Below, piece after piece: positions 27,224 through 34,796 of a stretch of 64,000 nt of DNA. The stretch's first letter is position 1, and the number at the start of each line of letters is the position of its first letter. Made by a program: the position numbers and the translations under genes. The notes under the pieces were generated by a model. It did no database searches and was not told where the DNA came from. It worked only from the letters and a program-made list of their open reading frames with translations. Source of the DNA: JACJYC01 sp964558465 (GTDB lineage: Bacteria > Bacteroidota > Bacteroidia > Chitinophagales > Saprospiraceae); the NCBI GenBank assembly GCA_964558465.1, contig CAZLEF010000033.1:1-64000 (forward strand), written 5' to 3'.

Positions 27224-27328
27224 GCCGAAGTGGCGGAATCCCGTTTAAAAAACGGGACGCGCTGGACTCAAAATCCAGTGATAGTCCCGCTCAAGAGCGG
27301 GATGCGGGTTCGATTCCCGCCTTTGGTA
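27224..27328 (+). pseudogene. Aberrant tRNA-Leu(CAA) with hairpins in the D-loop and variable arm
   Basis: The acceptor stem, D stem, anticodon stem with CAA (27269-27271), and T arm match the intact tRNA-Leu(CAA) at 27377-27460 almost base for base. In the D-loop, TGGTAG is replaced by CCCGTTTAAAAAACGGG (27240-27256), which removes G18 and G19. In the variable arm, the normal stem is replaced by TCCCGCTCAAGAGCGGGA. The T-side acceptor strand reads CTTTGGT. It may be a dead copy or an unusual structured tRNA; lack of G18/G19 favours a non-functional or regulatory RNA. Confidence 0.8.
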
Positions 27329-27332
27329 CATA

Positions 27333-27366
27333 ATATTGAGGAATTGAGGAATTGATTCCTCAATAT
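27333..27366. repeat. Hairpin between tRNA copies
   Basis: ATATTGAGGAAT (27333-27344) pairs perfectly with ATTCCTCAATAT (27355-27366). It is made of the GAGGAATTGAGG repeat family. A decayed version occupies the next spacer (27465-27510), and a GAGGAA/TTCCTC hairpin precedes the first copy. Confidence 0.85.
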
Positions 27367-27376
27367 AAAATAACCA

Positions 27377-27460
27377 GCCGAAGTGGCGGAATTGGTAGAC
27401 GCGCTGGACTCAAAATCCAGTGATGGCAACATCGTGCGGGTTCGATTCCCGCCTTCGGTA
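27377..27460 (+). tRNA. tRNA-Leu (anticodon CAA)
   Basis: An 84-nt class II tRNA: acceptor GCCGAAG with CTTCGGT, D-loop AATTGGTAGA, anticodon stem-loop CTGGA-CTCAAAA-TCCAG with CAA at 27411-27413, variable arm GATGGCAACATC, T arm GCGGG-TTCGATT-CCCGC. The first pair is G-U. CCA is not encoded. It reads UUG codons. Confidence 0.95.
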
Positions 27461-27535
27461 CATAATATTGAGGAACTGAGGAATTGACTTGTGAAGAATC
27501 GATTCCTCAGGTCTTCAAAATTTAAATAACAGCCA

Positions 27536-27617
27536 GCCGAAGTGGCGGAATTGGTAGACGCGCACGTTTCAGGGGCGTGTGTCTTCGGGCGTATGGGTTC
27601 GAGTCCCATCTTCGGCA
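27536..27617 (+). tRNA. tRNA-Leu (anticodon CAG)
   Basis: An 82-nt class II tRNA: acceptor GCCGAAG with CTTCGGC, D-loop AATTGGTAGA, anticodon stem CACGT/GCGTG with CAG at 27570-27572, long variable arm, T arm ATGGG-TTCGAGT-CCCAT. CCA is not encoded. It reads CUG codons. An intrinsic terminator starts 6 nt after it. Confidence 0.95.
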
Positions 27618-27623
27618 CACAGG

Positions 27624-27653
27624 AATCCGGTCTCAAAAGGGCCGGATTTTTTG
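27624..27653 (+). terminator. Terminator after tRNA-Leu(CAG)
   Basis: AATCCGG (27624-27630) pairs with CCGGATT (27642-27648), followed by a T run. An almost identical copy is at 27856-27888. Confidence 0.85.
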
Positions 27654-27682
27654 TTTTGAGTGGATATCTGAAGAAAAAGGGA

Positions 27683-27735
27683 GATGGGACGAGAAGTTTA
27701 TCCCGCCACAGGCGGGAAGTCCCATCTTCGGCACA
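27683..27735 (+). pseudogene. tRNA-Leu 3'-end fragment with hairpin inserted in the T-loop
   Basis: The segment starts GATGGGACGAG and ends AGTCCCATCTTCGGCACA, which is the T arm and acceptor 3' strand of tRNA-Leu(CAG). About 26 nt containing TCCCGCCACAGGCGGGA are inserted in the T-loop. The 5' two-thirds of the tRNA is absent. Confidence 0.75.
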
Positions 27736-27741
27736 ATCGGG

Positions 27742-27774
27742 GGTTCGGTCAAAATTTGATCGAACCTTTTTTTT
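27742..27774 (+). terminator. Terminator after the first tRNA fragment
   Basis: GGTTCG and CGAACC form a stem with additional inner pairs (GTCAAA with TTTGAT), followed by eight T residues. Confidence 0.8.
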
Positions 27775-27797
27775 AGTAATACCCTGAAATAAAGCAA

Positions 27798-27851
27798 GAT
27801 GGGGCGAGAAGTTTATCCCGCTCAAAAGCGGGAAGTCCCATCTTCGGCACA
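27798..27851 (+). pseudogene. Second tRNA-Leu 3'-end fragment with hairpin in the T-loop
   Basis: The layout is the same as 27683-27735: GATGGGGCGAG, then TTTATCCCGCTCAAAAGCG, then AGTCCCATCTTCGGCACA. The last 18 nt and the following terminator are identical to the end of the intact tRNA-Leu(CAG) over 51 nt (27602-27652 and 27834-27884). Confidence 0.75.
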
Positions 27852-27855
27852 CAGG

Positions 27856-27888
27856 AATCCGGTCTCAAAAGGGCCGGATTTTTTTTTT
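27856..27888 (+). terminator. Terminator after the second tRNA fragment
   Basis: A copy of the 27624-27653 terminator with a longer T run (AATCCGG/CCGGATT). It also faces the 3' end of the convergent dienelactone hydrolase gene. Confidence 0.85.
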
Positions 27889-27912
27889 GGGGGGCAAACC
27901 CCTGAAATTAAG

Positions 27913-28791
27913 CTATTTCAGTTTTTCATTAAAAAACTCAATCGTCCGTTTCCAGGCGAGATTGGCCGCACCCCAATCATAGCGCGGGGTGGAATCGTTG
28001 TGAAAGCCATGATTGACATTAGGGTACAGATGAGCGCTGTATTCCTTGTTGTTTTTCTGAAGAGCCGCTGCATAATCAGGCCAGCCGGCGTTTACCCTTT
28101 CGTCGAGGCCGGCAAAATGGAGCAAAAGCGGCGCCTTGATATTCGGGACCTCCTCCACCGGCGCCTGGCCGCCGTAAAAAGGAACGGCCGCGGATAGTTC
28201 CGGGACTCTCGCCGCCATCATATTGGAAATCCATCCGCCGAAACAAAAGCCCACGACACCCACCTTTCCGGTGCATTCAGGGTGGTTTTGGAGGTGATAA
28301 AAGGCAGCGATAAAATCCTCCAGCATTTCGTTGCGGTCTCTTTTTGCTTGCAAGGCTCTGCCGTCGTCGTCGTTGCCGGGATATCCGCCCAGCGGCGACA
28401 GGGCGTCCGGCGCCAGGGAAATAAAACCTGCAAGGGCTGCCCGGCGGGCTACGTCGGCGATATGCGGGTTGAGCCCCCGGTTTTCATGGACCACAATGAC
28501 GCCGGGCAGTTTTTGCTGGTTGTTCGTTGGTCGGGCGAGTTGTCCTTTGATCTTGCCGCCGCCCTTGGGTGAATCGAATTCAATGGTCTCCGTTTTAAGG
28601 CGGTCATCATCGGCCCTGACTTGCTGTTTTTCCTCATACCTGGGCAAGAGGTATTCAAGGATGGCCGGTACGGTAAGACCGCCAACGGCATACAGTTTGA
28701 TCTTGTCCACGAATTCCCGGCGATCAATTCTGTTGTGCGCGTACTGATCGTACAGGTCGAAAACCTCTTGGGATAATTTGATTTTTTTCAT
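27913..28791 (-). CDS. Dienelactone hydrolase family protein
   Basis: A 292-residue alpha/beta hydrolase of the dienelactone hydrolase type. An N-terminal helical region of about 60 residues (FDLYDQYAHNRIDRREFVDKI, then a hydrophobic GGLTVPAILEYLLP) precedes the core. The nucleophile cysteine is in VGFCFGGWIS, the acid in FAGLDERVNAGW, and the histidine in VNHGFHND. These are intact, so the enzyme should be active on a lactone or ester. The N-terminal region is of the type seen in Tat/YghX-related forms. No pathway neighbours. Confidence 0.92.
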   Translation of the reverse strand: MKKIKLSQEVFDLYDQYAHNRIDRREFVDKIKLYAVGGLTVPAILEYLLPRYEEKQQVRADDDRLKTETIEFDSPKGGGKIKGQLARPTNNQQKLPGVIVVHENRGLNPHIADVARRAALAGFISLAPDALSPLGGYPGNDDDGRALQAKRDRNEMLEDFIAAFYHLQNHPECTGKVGVVGFCFGGWISNMMAARVPELSAAVPFYGGQAPVEEVPNIKAPLLLHFAGLDERVNAGWPDYAAALQKNNKEYSAHLYPNVNHGFHNDSTPRYDWGAANLAWKRTIEFFNEKLK

Positions 28792-29178
28792 ACTCCAGGT
28801 TTTTTATAAGGCTATCAATGAAAACGGAATGGGTTCTTTGGGATCTCCGGATTACCGAAAATTTGTATAAAATTCGCATCCGACCGCAGAAAGATAAGAT
28901 CATTTACGCTGACCTTGATAAAATTATACCCGGATTTGATGAATAATCTTTAAAAAACCGATTGCCTGAAACGCATCCGAAATGCTGGCCTTTAAGCCAC
29001 GCGCCGGCAAGTTTCCCCACTTTTGTCCGGGCGGAATGCATCGACGCGCGGAATCTGCCGCCTTTGAAAGAGAACGACTGCGCTGTGTTGAGTCCGCGTT
29101 TGGGGAGCAGTTTTTTGCCGATCGAAAAACTTTTCCTACTTTCGTCGGATGATAACCCGCGTCAATTAATCACCACCC
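28792..29178. other. Intergenic region between divergent hydrolase genes
   Basis: A 387-nt gap. A promoter-like pair for the rightward gene is listed separately. Apart from a run of A/T around 28860-28950, no repeat, RNA or protein feature is recognisable. A frame from 28962 overlaps the next gene and has no family resemblance. Confidence 0.5.
29115..29145 (+). promoter_or_regulatory. Probable promoter for the 29179 gene
   Basis: TTG at 29115-29117 and TACTTTCG at 29138-29145, with 20 nt between. One base differs from TAnnTTTG. It lies 33 nt upstream of the start codon. Confidence 0.5.
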
Positions 29179-30003
29179 ATGCTCTACGGAATTGTTGCCA
29201 CGGTTGCCTTTTTCTATATCGGCTTTTGCCTGTTCTTTTATTTCTTCCAGCATTATTTCTTTTTCCGGCCGGAACTCCTCAGCAAGGCTTTCCAATACCG
29301 GTATCCCTTCCCATTTGAAGAACTGAACTTTGAAATGGAGGACGGCGGGGCCATCAATTGCATCTATTTTAAGGTGCCCAACAGCCGCGGCATCGTTTAT
29401 TACCTCAAAGGCAATTCCAAAAGCATCAAGGGCTGGGGGAAATTTGCCAAGGACTTTGTCAGCAACGGCTACGATTTTTTTATGATGGATTACCGGGGTT
29501 TTGGCAAAAGCCGCGGCAAACGCTCCGAACAAACCCTTTTCAACGATGCCCAGTTTGTGTACAACTGGATTACCGAACGCTACCCCGAAGACCAGATCGT
29601 CGTGTTCGGCCGTTCGCTCGGCAGCGGAATTGCAGCCCGCATCGCTTCGTGGAACCGGCCCCGCATGCTCATCCTCGACAGCCCCTTTTACAGTTTCTAC
29701 CACAATATCAGACGTTACCTGTTTCTCTTCCCGGTGCAGTGGATCTTGCGGTATAAAATCCGCACCGACCAGTTCCTGAAGGTGATCAAATGCCCGGTAT
29801 TTATTATCCACGGCGCACGTGACCGGATTTTCCCCATCAGTCACAGCGAGCGGCTCCAGTCCATCAATCCGGAAAAAATACAACTTTTCAGGATCGACGG
29901 AGGCGGACATAATAATCTTCCCGGTTTCGCCGAATTCTATGAAATCATCTATGACCTGCTGGATAACCGGGTGCTGGAAAAACAAGCCGTTAAAATAGCC
30001 TGA
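29179..30003 (+). CDS. Membrane-anchored alpha/beta hydrolase (ABHD12/13-like)
   Basis: A 274-residue serine hydrolase with an N-terminal membrane helix (about 3-28). The nucleophile is in VVFGRSLGSGIAAR, the oxyanion region follows YYLKGNSKSIKGWG, the aspartate is in IIHGARDRIFP, and the histidine in GGGHNNLPGF. It resembles the ABHD12/13 and YfhR/BEM46 group, which act on lysophospholipids or acyl chains. The acyl-CoA synthetase gene starts 7 nt after its stop, so a link to fatty acid recycling is plausible. Confidence 0.9.
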   Translation: MLYGIVATVAFFYIGFCLFFYFFQHYFFFRPELLSKAFQYRYPFPFEELNFEMEDGGAINCIYFKVPNSRGIVYYLKGNSKSIKGWGKFAKDFVSNGYDFFMMDYRGFGKSRGKRSEQTLFNDAQFVYNWITERYPEDQIVVFGRSLGSGIAARIASWNRPRMLILDSPFYSFYHNIRRYLFLFPVQWILRYKIRTDQFLKVIKCPVFIIHGARDRIFPISHSERLQSINPEKIQLFRIDGGGHNNLPGFAEFYEIIYDLLDNRVLEKQAVKIA

Positions 30004-30010
30004 TCTGCGT

Positions 30011-31783
30011 ATGAGCAAAGATTTTACCCGCGTTTTTGATTTATTGGATTATCAGGCGGCAAAATACCCTGAAGCCCATGCCATTAACGTACATGCGGGC
30101 GCTCATTGGCGAAGCTGGTCGGTACAGGCGATCCGGGAACGCGCGCTTCAGGCGGCTGCCTACCTGGCCGCAAAGGGCCTGGTGAAAGGCGACTGCCTTG
30201 TTATCATCCCCAAGACAGGTCATATCGACTGGATCACCCTGGATTTTGCCGCCCAGTTCCTGGGCGCCGTTCTGACGCCGGTCCATTCCACGTCCTCCTT
30301 CGATGACCTCCGGTATATCCTGCAGGAAACCGGCGCCCGTTTTTGCTGGGTGCAGGACCGGGAACTTTATCAAAAAATCCTGGACCTGAAAAAGGAGGCG
30401 CCGGCCCTGGAGGTATTCGGACACCTGGAACCGGATATCAACGGATACCTGGGCCTGGAGGTCCTGATTGGAAACCACCCTGCCGCTGTTTTGCCCGAGG
30501 TCGCGCCCGACGATGTGTTTTGCATCATGTATACTTCGGGCACCACCGGGCCGCCCAAAGGGGTGATGCTCACCCACAACAATATGGTGTCCAATATCAA
30601 AGCCGTACTGGCGCTGTTGCCCATCAGTTACCGTCATGCCGCCCTCAGTTACCTGCCCCTGAGCCATATTTTTGAACGCATGGCGGTTTATACCTATTTC
30701 GCTGCGGGGGTGGCTGTTTATTTCAGCCGCGACCGCGAAAGCCTGCCCGAAGAATTCCAGGAGGTGAAACCCCATTTTGTGACGGCCGTGCCCAGGATAC
30801 TCGAAAAATTCTACGAATCGCTCCAGGCCGAATTGCGAAAAAGCAAGTGGTTGCGCAAAAGGCTCATCAGGTGGGCGCTGGCGATCGGCAAAAATTATGG
30901 TGAACAGCCCAGACTGGATTTCCGCTATACCGTATTGTTGTACATCGCCCGGTGGCTGGTCTTTTCCCGGCTCAAAAACCGGTTCGGCGGGCAACTGATC
31001 GGCATACTGGTCGGGGCCTCCGCCCTCAAACCCGAAATTGCCCGGGTCTTCAGCGCCGCCGGCATCAAAGTCCGGGAAGGTTACGGCCTCACGGAAACCT
31101 CCCCGGTGGTTTCCCTCAACCGGTTCGAACCCGGCATGAACCTTTTTGGCACGGTGGGCCTGCCCGCTCCGGGGGTGCGGATCCGGATTTTTGAACCGGA
31201 TGAAGAGGGCATCGGCGAGATCCAGGTGCAGGGGCCAAATGTCATGAAAGGGTATTACAAAAAACCGGAACAAACCCAGGCCGCTTTTACGCCCGACGGA
31301 TGGCTGAAAACCGGCGATACGGGAACCCTGGTGAATAAACGGTTCCTGAAGATCACCGGAAGGAGGGTGGACATTTTTAAAACCTCCTCCGGAAAATTTG
31401 TCTCTCCGGAAGAAGTGGAACAGATCCTGGTGGATTCTCCTTTTATCGCCGACGCCCTGGTAGCCGGCTTCCAAAAGCCGTTCCTTGCTGCCGTGATCCT
31501 GCCCGATTTTGTTTTCCTCGAGCGGTGGTGCAAGGAAAAAGGGATACACTATACCGCGCCAGAATACATGATCCACAATATCCGGGTGGTGGAAAGGATC
31601 GGAAAAGCGGTGGAGGAGATCAACCAGCAATTGCCCAACTACAAAAGGATCAAAAAATTTGAACTTGCCGCCGATGAATGGTCGGTTGAAAACGGGTTGT
31701 ATAACATCGCCCAGAAAAAAGTCCGGAAACGTTTATTGGAAAAATACCAGAAGATCATCGACAAGATGACAAGTATTAATTAA
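30011..31783 (+). CDS. Long-chain fatty acid--CoA ligase (AMP-forming)
   Basis: A 590-residue adenylate-forming enzyme that activates fatty acids to acyl-CoA. The P-loop-like motif YTSGTTGPPKGVMLTHNN is at about residues 176-193. Then come the FACS stretches LSYLPLSHIFERM, GASALKPEIARVFSAAGIKVREGYGLTETSP and GWLKTGDTGTLVNKRFLKITGRRVDIFKTSSGKFVSPEEVE. It belongs to the long-chain/FadD15-type group by length and motif order. It forms an operon with the preceding alpha/beta hydrolase gene. Confidence 0.94.
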   Translation: MSKDFTRVFDLLDYQAAKYPEAHAINVHAGAHWRSWSVQAIRERALQAAAYLAAKGLVKGDCLVIIPKTGHIDWITLDFAAQFLGAVLTPVHSTSSFDDLRYILQETGARFCWVQDRELYQKILDLKKEAPALEVFGHLEPDINGYLGLEVLIGNHPAAVLPEVAPDDVFCIMYTSGTTGPPKGVMLTHNNMVSNIKAVLALLPISYRHAALSYLPLSHIFERMAVYTYFAAGVAVYFSRDRESLPEEFQEVKPHFVTAVPRILEKFYESLQAELRKSKWLRKRLIRWALAIGKNYGEQPRLDFRYTVLLYIARWLVFSRLKNRFGGQLIGILVGASALKPEIARVFSAAGIKVREGYGLTETSPVVSLNRFEPGMNLFGTVGLPAPGVRIRIFEPDEEGIGEIQVQGPNVMKGYYKKPEQTQAAFTPDGWLKTGDTGTLVNKRFLKITGRRVDIFKTSSGKFVSPEEVEQILVDSPFIADALVAGFQKPFLAAVILPDFVFLERWCKEKGIHYTAPEYMIHNIRVVERIGKAVEEINQQLPNYKRIKKFELAADEWSVENGLYNIAQKKVRKRLLEKYQKIIDKMTSIN

Positions 31784-31856
31784 CATGAGTCATTCCGAAT
31801 TTTGGCATAGTCCAGGGTTCGGGATGAACTTTAAGGGGCTACCTGTCCCAAAGCTG

Positions 31857-31990
31857 AGGAATCGAGGAATTGAGGAATCGAGGAATTGAGGAATGGCGGT
31901 CGTTGTGGCAACGGGGGAAAATATCAACAATCAACAATCATGTAATCGTCAATCATCAATAAAAAAATAAGGATGATGATTGATGATGTC
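31857..31990. repeat. GAGGAATCGAGG and AATCATCAATC repeats between convergent genes
   Basis: GAGGAATCGAGGAATTGAGG units (31857-31895) lead into GGTCGTTGTGGCAACGGGG (31898-31916). Next come AACAATCAACAATCATG and an inverted GATGATGATTGATGATG block to 31990. The 19-nt word recurs inverted at 61260-61278 with similar ATCAATC repeats beside it. Confidence 0.85.
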
Positions 31991-32034
31991 AGGAGCAAAA
32001 AATTCGGGATGATCAATCTTAAGCTGCGGTCTGG

Positions 32035-33117
32035 CTAGCCTCCGGGATCGAGCCTCCCCGTAACAACTGCCCTGTCTGCCATCTCGCCACAGGCCTTTAC
32101 GGCATGGATCAATCCGCCGAACCGGGGGTCTTTTGAAAATCCCTGCCTGAACCGGAAGTAGATCTGCTGGGCGATCACCGCTATTTTGAACAAGCCGAAT
32201 ACGTAGTAAAAAACCGGATCCTCCACGGTTTTTCCGCAGGCGCGCTCGTACAAGGCCAGGACTTCGCTCCGGTCGGGGTTGCCCGGCAGGGTAGAGGGGT
32301 TGAATTGCAAGGCCAGTAACGCCGGCGGGTCGGATGGAGTTACCCAGTATCCCAGGGTCGTGCCCAGATCCATGAGCGGATCGCCGATCGTAGCCATTTC
32401 CCAGTCGAGTACCGCCCGGATTTCCGTCGGGTTGCCGGGGTCCAACACCAGGTTGTCGTATTTGTAGTCGTTGTGGATCAATGCGGCGCTGTATTGCGCG
32501 GGGATATGTTCCGACAGCCAGCGGACGGCTTTTTCAAGGGCGGGGATCTCGTCTGTTTTGGCATGAAAATAGCGTTTGCCCCAGCCTTCCACCTGGCGTT
32601 CGACGTATCCTTCCGGTTTTCCAAAACCCGCCAGTTCCGTATTTTGCCAGGGAATGTGGTGGAGTTCGGCCAGGTTTTCCACCAGGGATTTTGCGATGGC
32701 GCTCAGGGTGTCCGGCGCAGGGATCCTTTCCCGCGGCATTTTACCCCGCAGAATGATCCCGTCCACTTTTTCCATCAGGTAAAACGGCGCGCCGATATAG
32801 CTTTCATCCTCCGTAAAGGCGATCACTTTCGGGACTTTGGTATAATAGGGACGCAGCAAAGACAAGATCCTGAACTCCCGCCCCATGTCGTGCGCCGATT
32901 TGATGTTGGCCCCGAAGGGCGGCCTGCGCAAAACCGCTTTTTTATCCCCCACGGTGAGTTGGTAGGTCAGATTGGAAAACCCGCTGGGGAACTGGCGGAT
33001 CTCCGGCTCTCCCTGCCATTCCGGCAGGTAATGGTTGAGGAATCGTTTCAAACCATCAGGGTTCAATTCCTCGCCCGGTCTGATCAAACCGGGTTGATCG
33101 GTCCATTCATGTTCCAT
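32035..33117 (-). CDS. Phosphotransferase family protein (ACAD10/11-type kinase-like)
   Basis: A 360-residue protein of the aminoglycoside phosphotransferase/choline kinase fold. It resembles the kinase domain of ACAD10/ACAD11, which phosphorylates 4-hydroxyacyl-CoAs in fatty acid breakdown. RQFPSGFSNLTYQLTVG forms the glycine-rich region and the lysine follows in KKAVLRRPP. The catalytic loop is LIHNDYKYDNLVLD and the metal site VLDWEMATIGDPLMDLG. The frame is open 34 codons upstream, but the ATG at 33117 fits the domain start. It faces the hydrolase/acyl-CoA synthetase pair, in keeping with a lipid role. Confidence 0.9.
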   Translation of the reverse strand: MEHEWTDQPGLIRPGEELNPDGLKRFLNHYLPEWQGEPEIRQFPSGFSNLTYQLTVGDKKAVLRRPPFGANIKSAHDMGREFRILSLLRPYYTKVPKVIAFTEDESYIGAPFYLMEKVDGIILRGKMPRERIPAPDTLSAIAKSLVENLAELHHIPWQNTELAGFGKPEGYVERQVEGWGKRYFHAKTDEIPALEKAVRWLSEHIPAQYSAALIHNDYKYDNLVLDPGNPTEIRAVLDWEMATIGDPLMDLGTTLGYWVTPSDPPALLALQFNPSTLPGNPDRSEVLALYERACGKTVEDPVFYYVFGLFKIAVIAQQIYFRFRQGFSKDPRFGGLIHAVKACGEMADRAVVTGRLDPGG

Positions 33118-33244
33118 TCCGCAGGTATCTTTTGAAAGATAAAGATAATCAGGAAATGAAACGGCAGGGTATGTAAAAGGTTTGGGCAATCCGGGACGGA
33201 TGCAAAATTTACCGGTCAACAGGCTGCAAGTTCAATTTTTAATC

Positions 33245-33252
33245 TACTTTTG
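33245..33252 (+). promoter_or_regulatory. TAnnTTTG promoter box for arginine decarboxylase
   Basis: TACTTTTG matches the -7 consensus, 62 nt upstream of the GTG start of the decarboxylase gene. Confidence 0.5.
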
Positions 33253-33314
33253 CAGGGCTTTTTTTCTTGGGGTAAACTTCATCTTTTTTTTGACCTTTAA
33301 ACCAGGAACCTGGA

Positions 33315-34712
33315 GTGACCAACAAGTATTTTGACCTCATCGATCAAACGTTTTATTTCCCACAGGAAGGCTTTGATCTGGAAGATGGGTACCTCGTGTT
33401 CAACGATATCCCCCTGATTCATCTGATCCGCAAATACGGAACACCGCTCAAGCTGACCTATCTGCCCAAGATCGGGTCGCAGGTGAAAAAAGCCAGAAAT
33501 CTTTTTACCCGGGCCATGCGGTCTTTGGGGTATTCCGGAAAGTACCATTACTGTTACTGCACCAAAAGTTGCCATTTCAGTTATGTCCTGCAGGAAGTCG
33601 TGGATCATGATGTAGAACTGGAGACGTCCTCTGCCTTTGATATCGACCTGATCCTGCGCCTGTACGCCCAGAAAAAGATTGACAAAGACATCATTGTTGT
33701 CTGCAACGGGTTTAAAACCAAAGGATACCTTGAACGGATCGTGGCGTTGATCAACGACGGGTTCCACAATGTCATTCCCGTTTGCGATAACATGGAGGAG
33801 CTTGATTATTACGAAAAAAACGTGAAAGGCAGTTGCAACCTCGGTATCCGGGTCGCCACCGAGGAAGAACCCAATTTTGAGTTTTATACCTCCCGTCTGG
33901 GCATCCGGTCATCGGATGTTGTACGTTTTTACCGGGAACGAATTGCCGGAAACGCCAAATTCAAACTGCGGATGCTCCACTTTTTTGTGGACACCGGCAT
34001 CAGGGATACCTTATACTACTGGGGCGAACTCAAAAAAGCGATCAAGCTTTATTGCGAACTGAAAAAAGAAGCGGAAGACCTGCACGCCATCAACATCGGC
34101 GGCGGGATGCCCATCCGGAATTCCCTGGGGTTTGAGTTCGATTACAAATATATGGTCCGGGAGATCGTGGCCAATATTCTGGCCGAATGTGAGGATGCGG
34201 ACGTTCCCGAACCCGATATTTTTACAGAATTTGGCAAATATACCGTCGGCGAATCCGGGGCGACCATTTTCTCCGTCCTGGCGCAAAAACAACAAAACGA
34301 CTCGGAAATGTGGTATATGATCGACAATTCGCTCATGACCACCCTGCCGGACACCTGGGGCATCAGCGAGCGGTTTATCCTGCTGCCCATTAATAAATGG
34401 CAAAACGAATACAGGCGGGTCAATATCGGCGGCCTGAGTTGCGACAACTCAGATTATTACAACGCGGAAGTTCACCAGGGCCAGGTATATCTGCCGTCCT
34501 ACGACGTCAACGATAAAGAACCGCTTTATCTCGGGTTTTTCCATACCGGCGCTTACCAGGATTCAATCTCCGGTTACGGCGGTATCAAACATTGTCTGAT
34601 CCCTTCTCCGAAACATATCCTGATCGACAAAGACGCACAGGGGAACCTCGTGGACAGGTTGTACCAGCCGGAACAATCCTCTGAAGCGATGCTGAAGATT
34701 TTGGGGTATTAA
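33315..34712 (+). CDS. speA: Biosynthetic arginine decarboxylase
   Basis: A 465-residue PLP-dependent decarboxylase of alanine-racemase fold type III. It makes agmatine from arginine for polyamine synthesis. The PLP lysine is Lys84 in YCYCTKSCHFSY. INIGGGMPI binds the cofactor phosphate. SCDNSDYY and FFHTGAYQDSISGYGG are the C-terminal active-site motifs. At 465 residues it is the short form found in Bacteroidota rather than the 630-residue E. coli form. It starts with GTG (33315), since no ATG fits. Confidence 0.9.
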   Translation: MTNKYFDLIDQTFYFPQEGFDLEDGYLVFNDIPLIHLIRKYGTPLKLTYLPKIGSQVKKARNLFTRAMRSLGYSGKYHYCYCTKSCHFSYVLQEVVDHDVELETSSAFDIDLILRLYAQKKIDKDIIVVCNGFKTKGYLERIVALINDGFHNVIPVCDNMEELDYYEKNVKGSCNLGIRVATEEEPNFEFYTSRLGIRSSDVVRFYRERIAGNAKFKLRMLHFFVDTGIRDTLYYWGELKKAIKLYCELKKEAEDLHAINIGGGMPIRNSLGFEFDYKYMVREIVANILAECEDADVPEPDIFTEFGKYTVGESGATIFSVLAQKQQNDSEMWYMIDNSLMTTLPDTWGISERFILLPINKWQNEYRRVNIGGLSCDNSDYYNAEVHQGQVYLPSYDVNDKEPLYLGFFHTGAYQDSISGYGGIKHCLIPSPKHILIDKDAQGNLVDRLYQPEQSSEAMLKILGY

Positions 34713-34796
34713 ATTGTTTTGTTTAAAACGCTTCAGTGCAGTTTGTTTTAAAACAAATTTTCCTACTTTTACCATTATAAAAATCCATCGTCTTCA

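Noticed and set aside
27268..27852. A 194-codon frame on the minus strand across the tRNA cluster
   Set aside because: It is the antisense of tRNA-Leu copies and their repeats. Its repeated STNSATSA-like pattern is the known artefact from translating tRNA-Leu backwards.
27602..27888. A genomic island bounded by tRNA attachment sites
   Set aside because: The duplicated tRNA ends are only about 230 nt apart with no integrase or cargo, so at most a remnant is possible.
28962..29318. A 118-codon frame upstream of the ABHD-like hydrolase
   Set aside because: It runs into the hydrolase gene in another frame and contains that gene's promoter, with no family resemblance.
33118..33219. A longer start for the ACAD10/11-type phosphotransferase
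   Set aside because: The extra 34 codons lie in a likely promoter region and do not extend the conserved domain.
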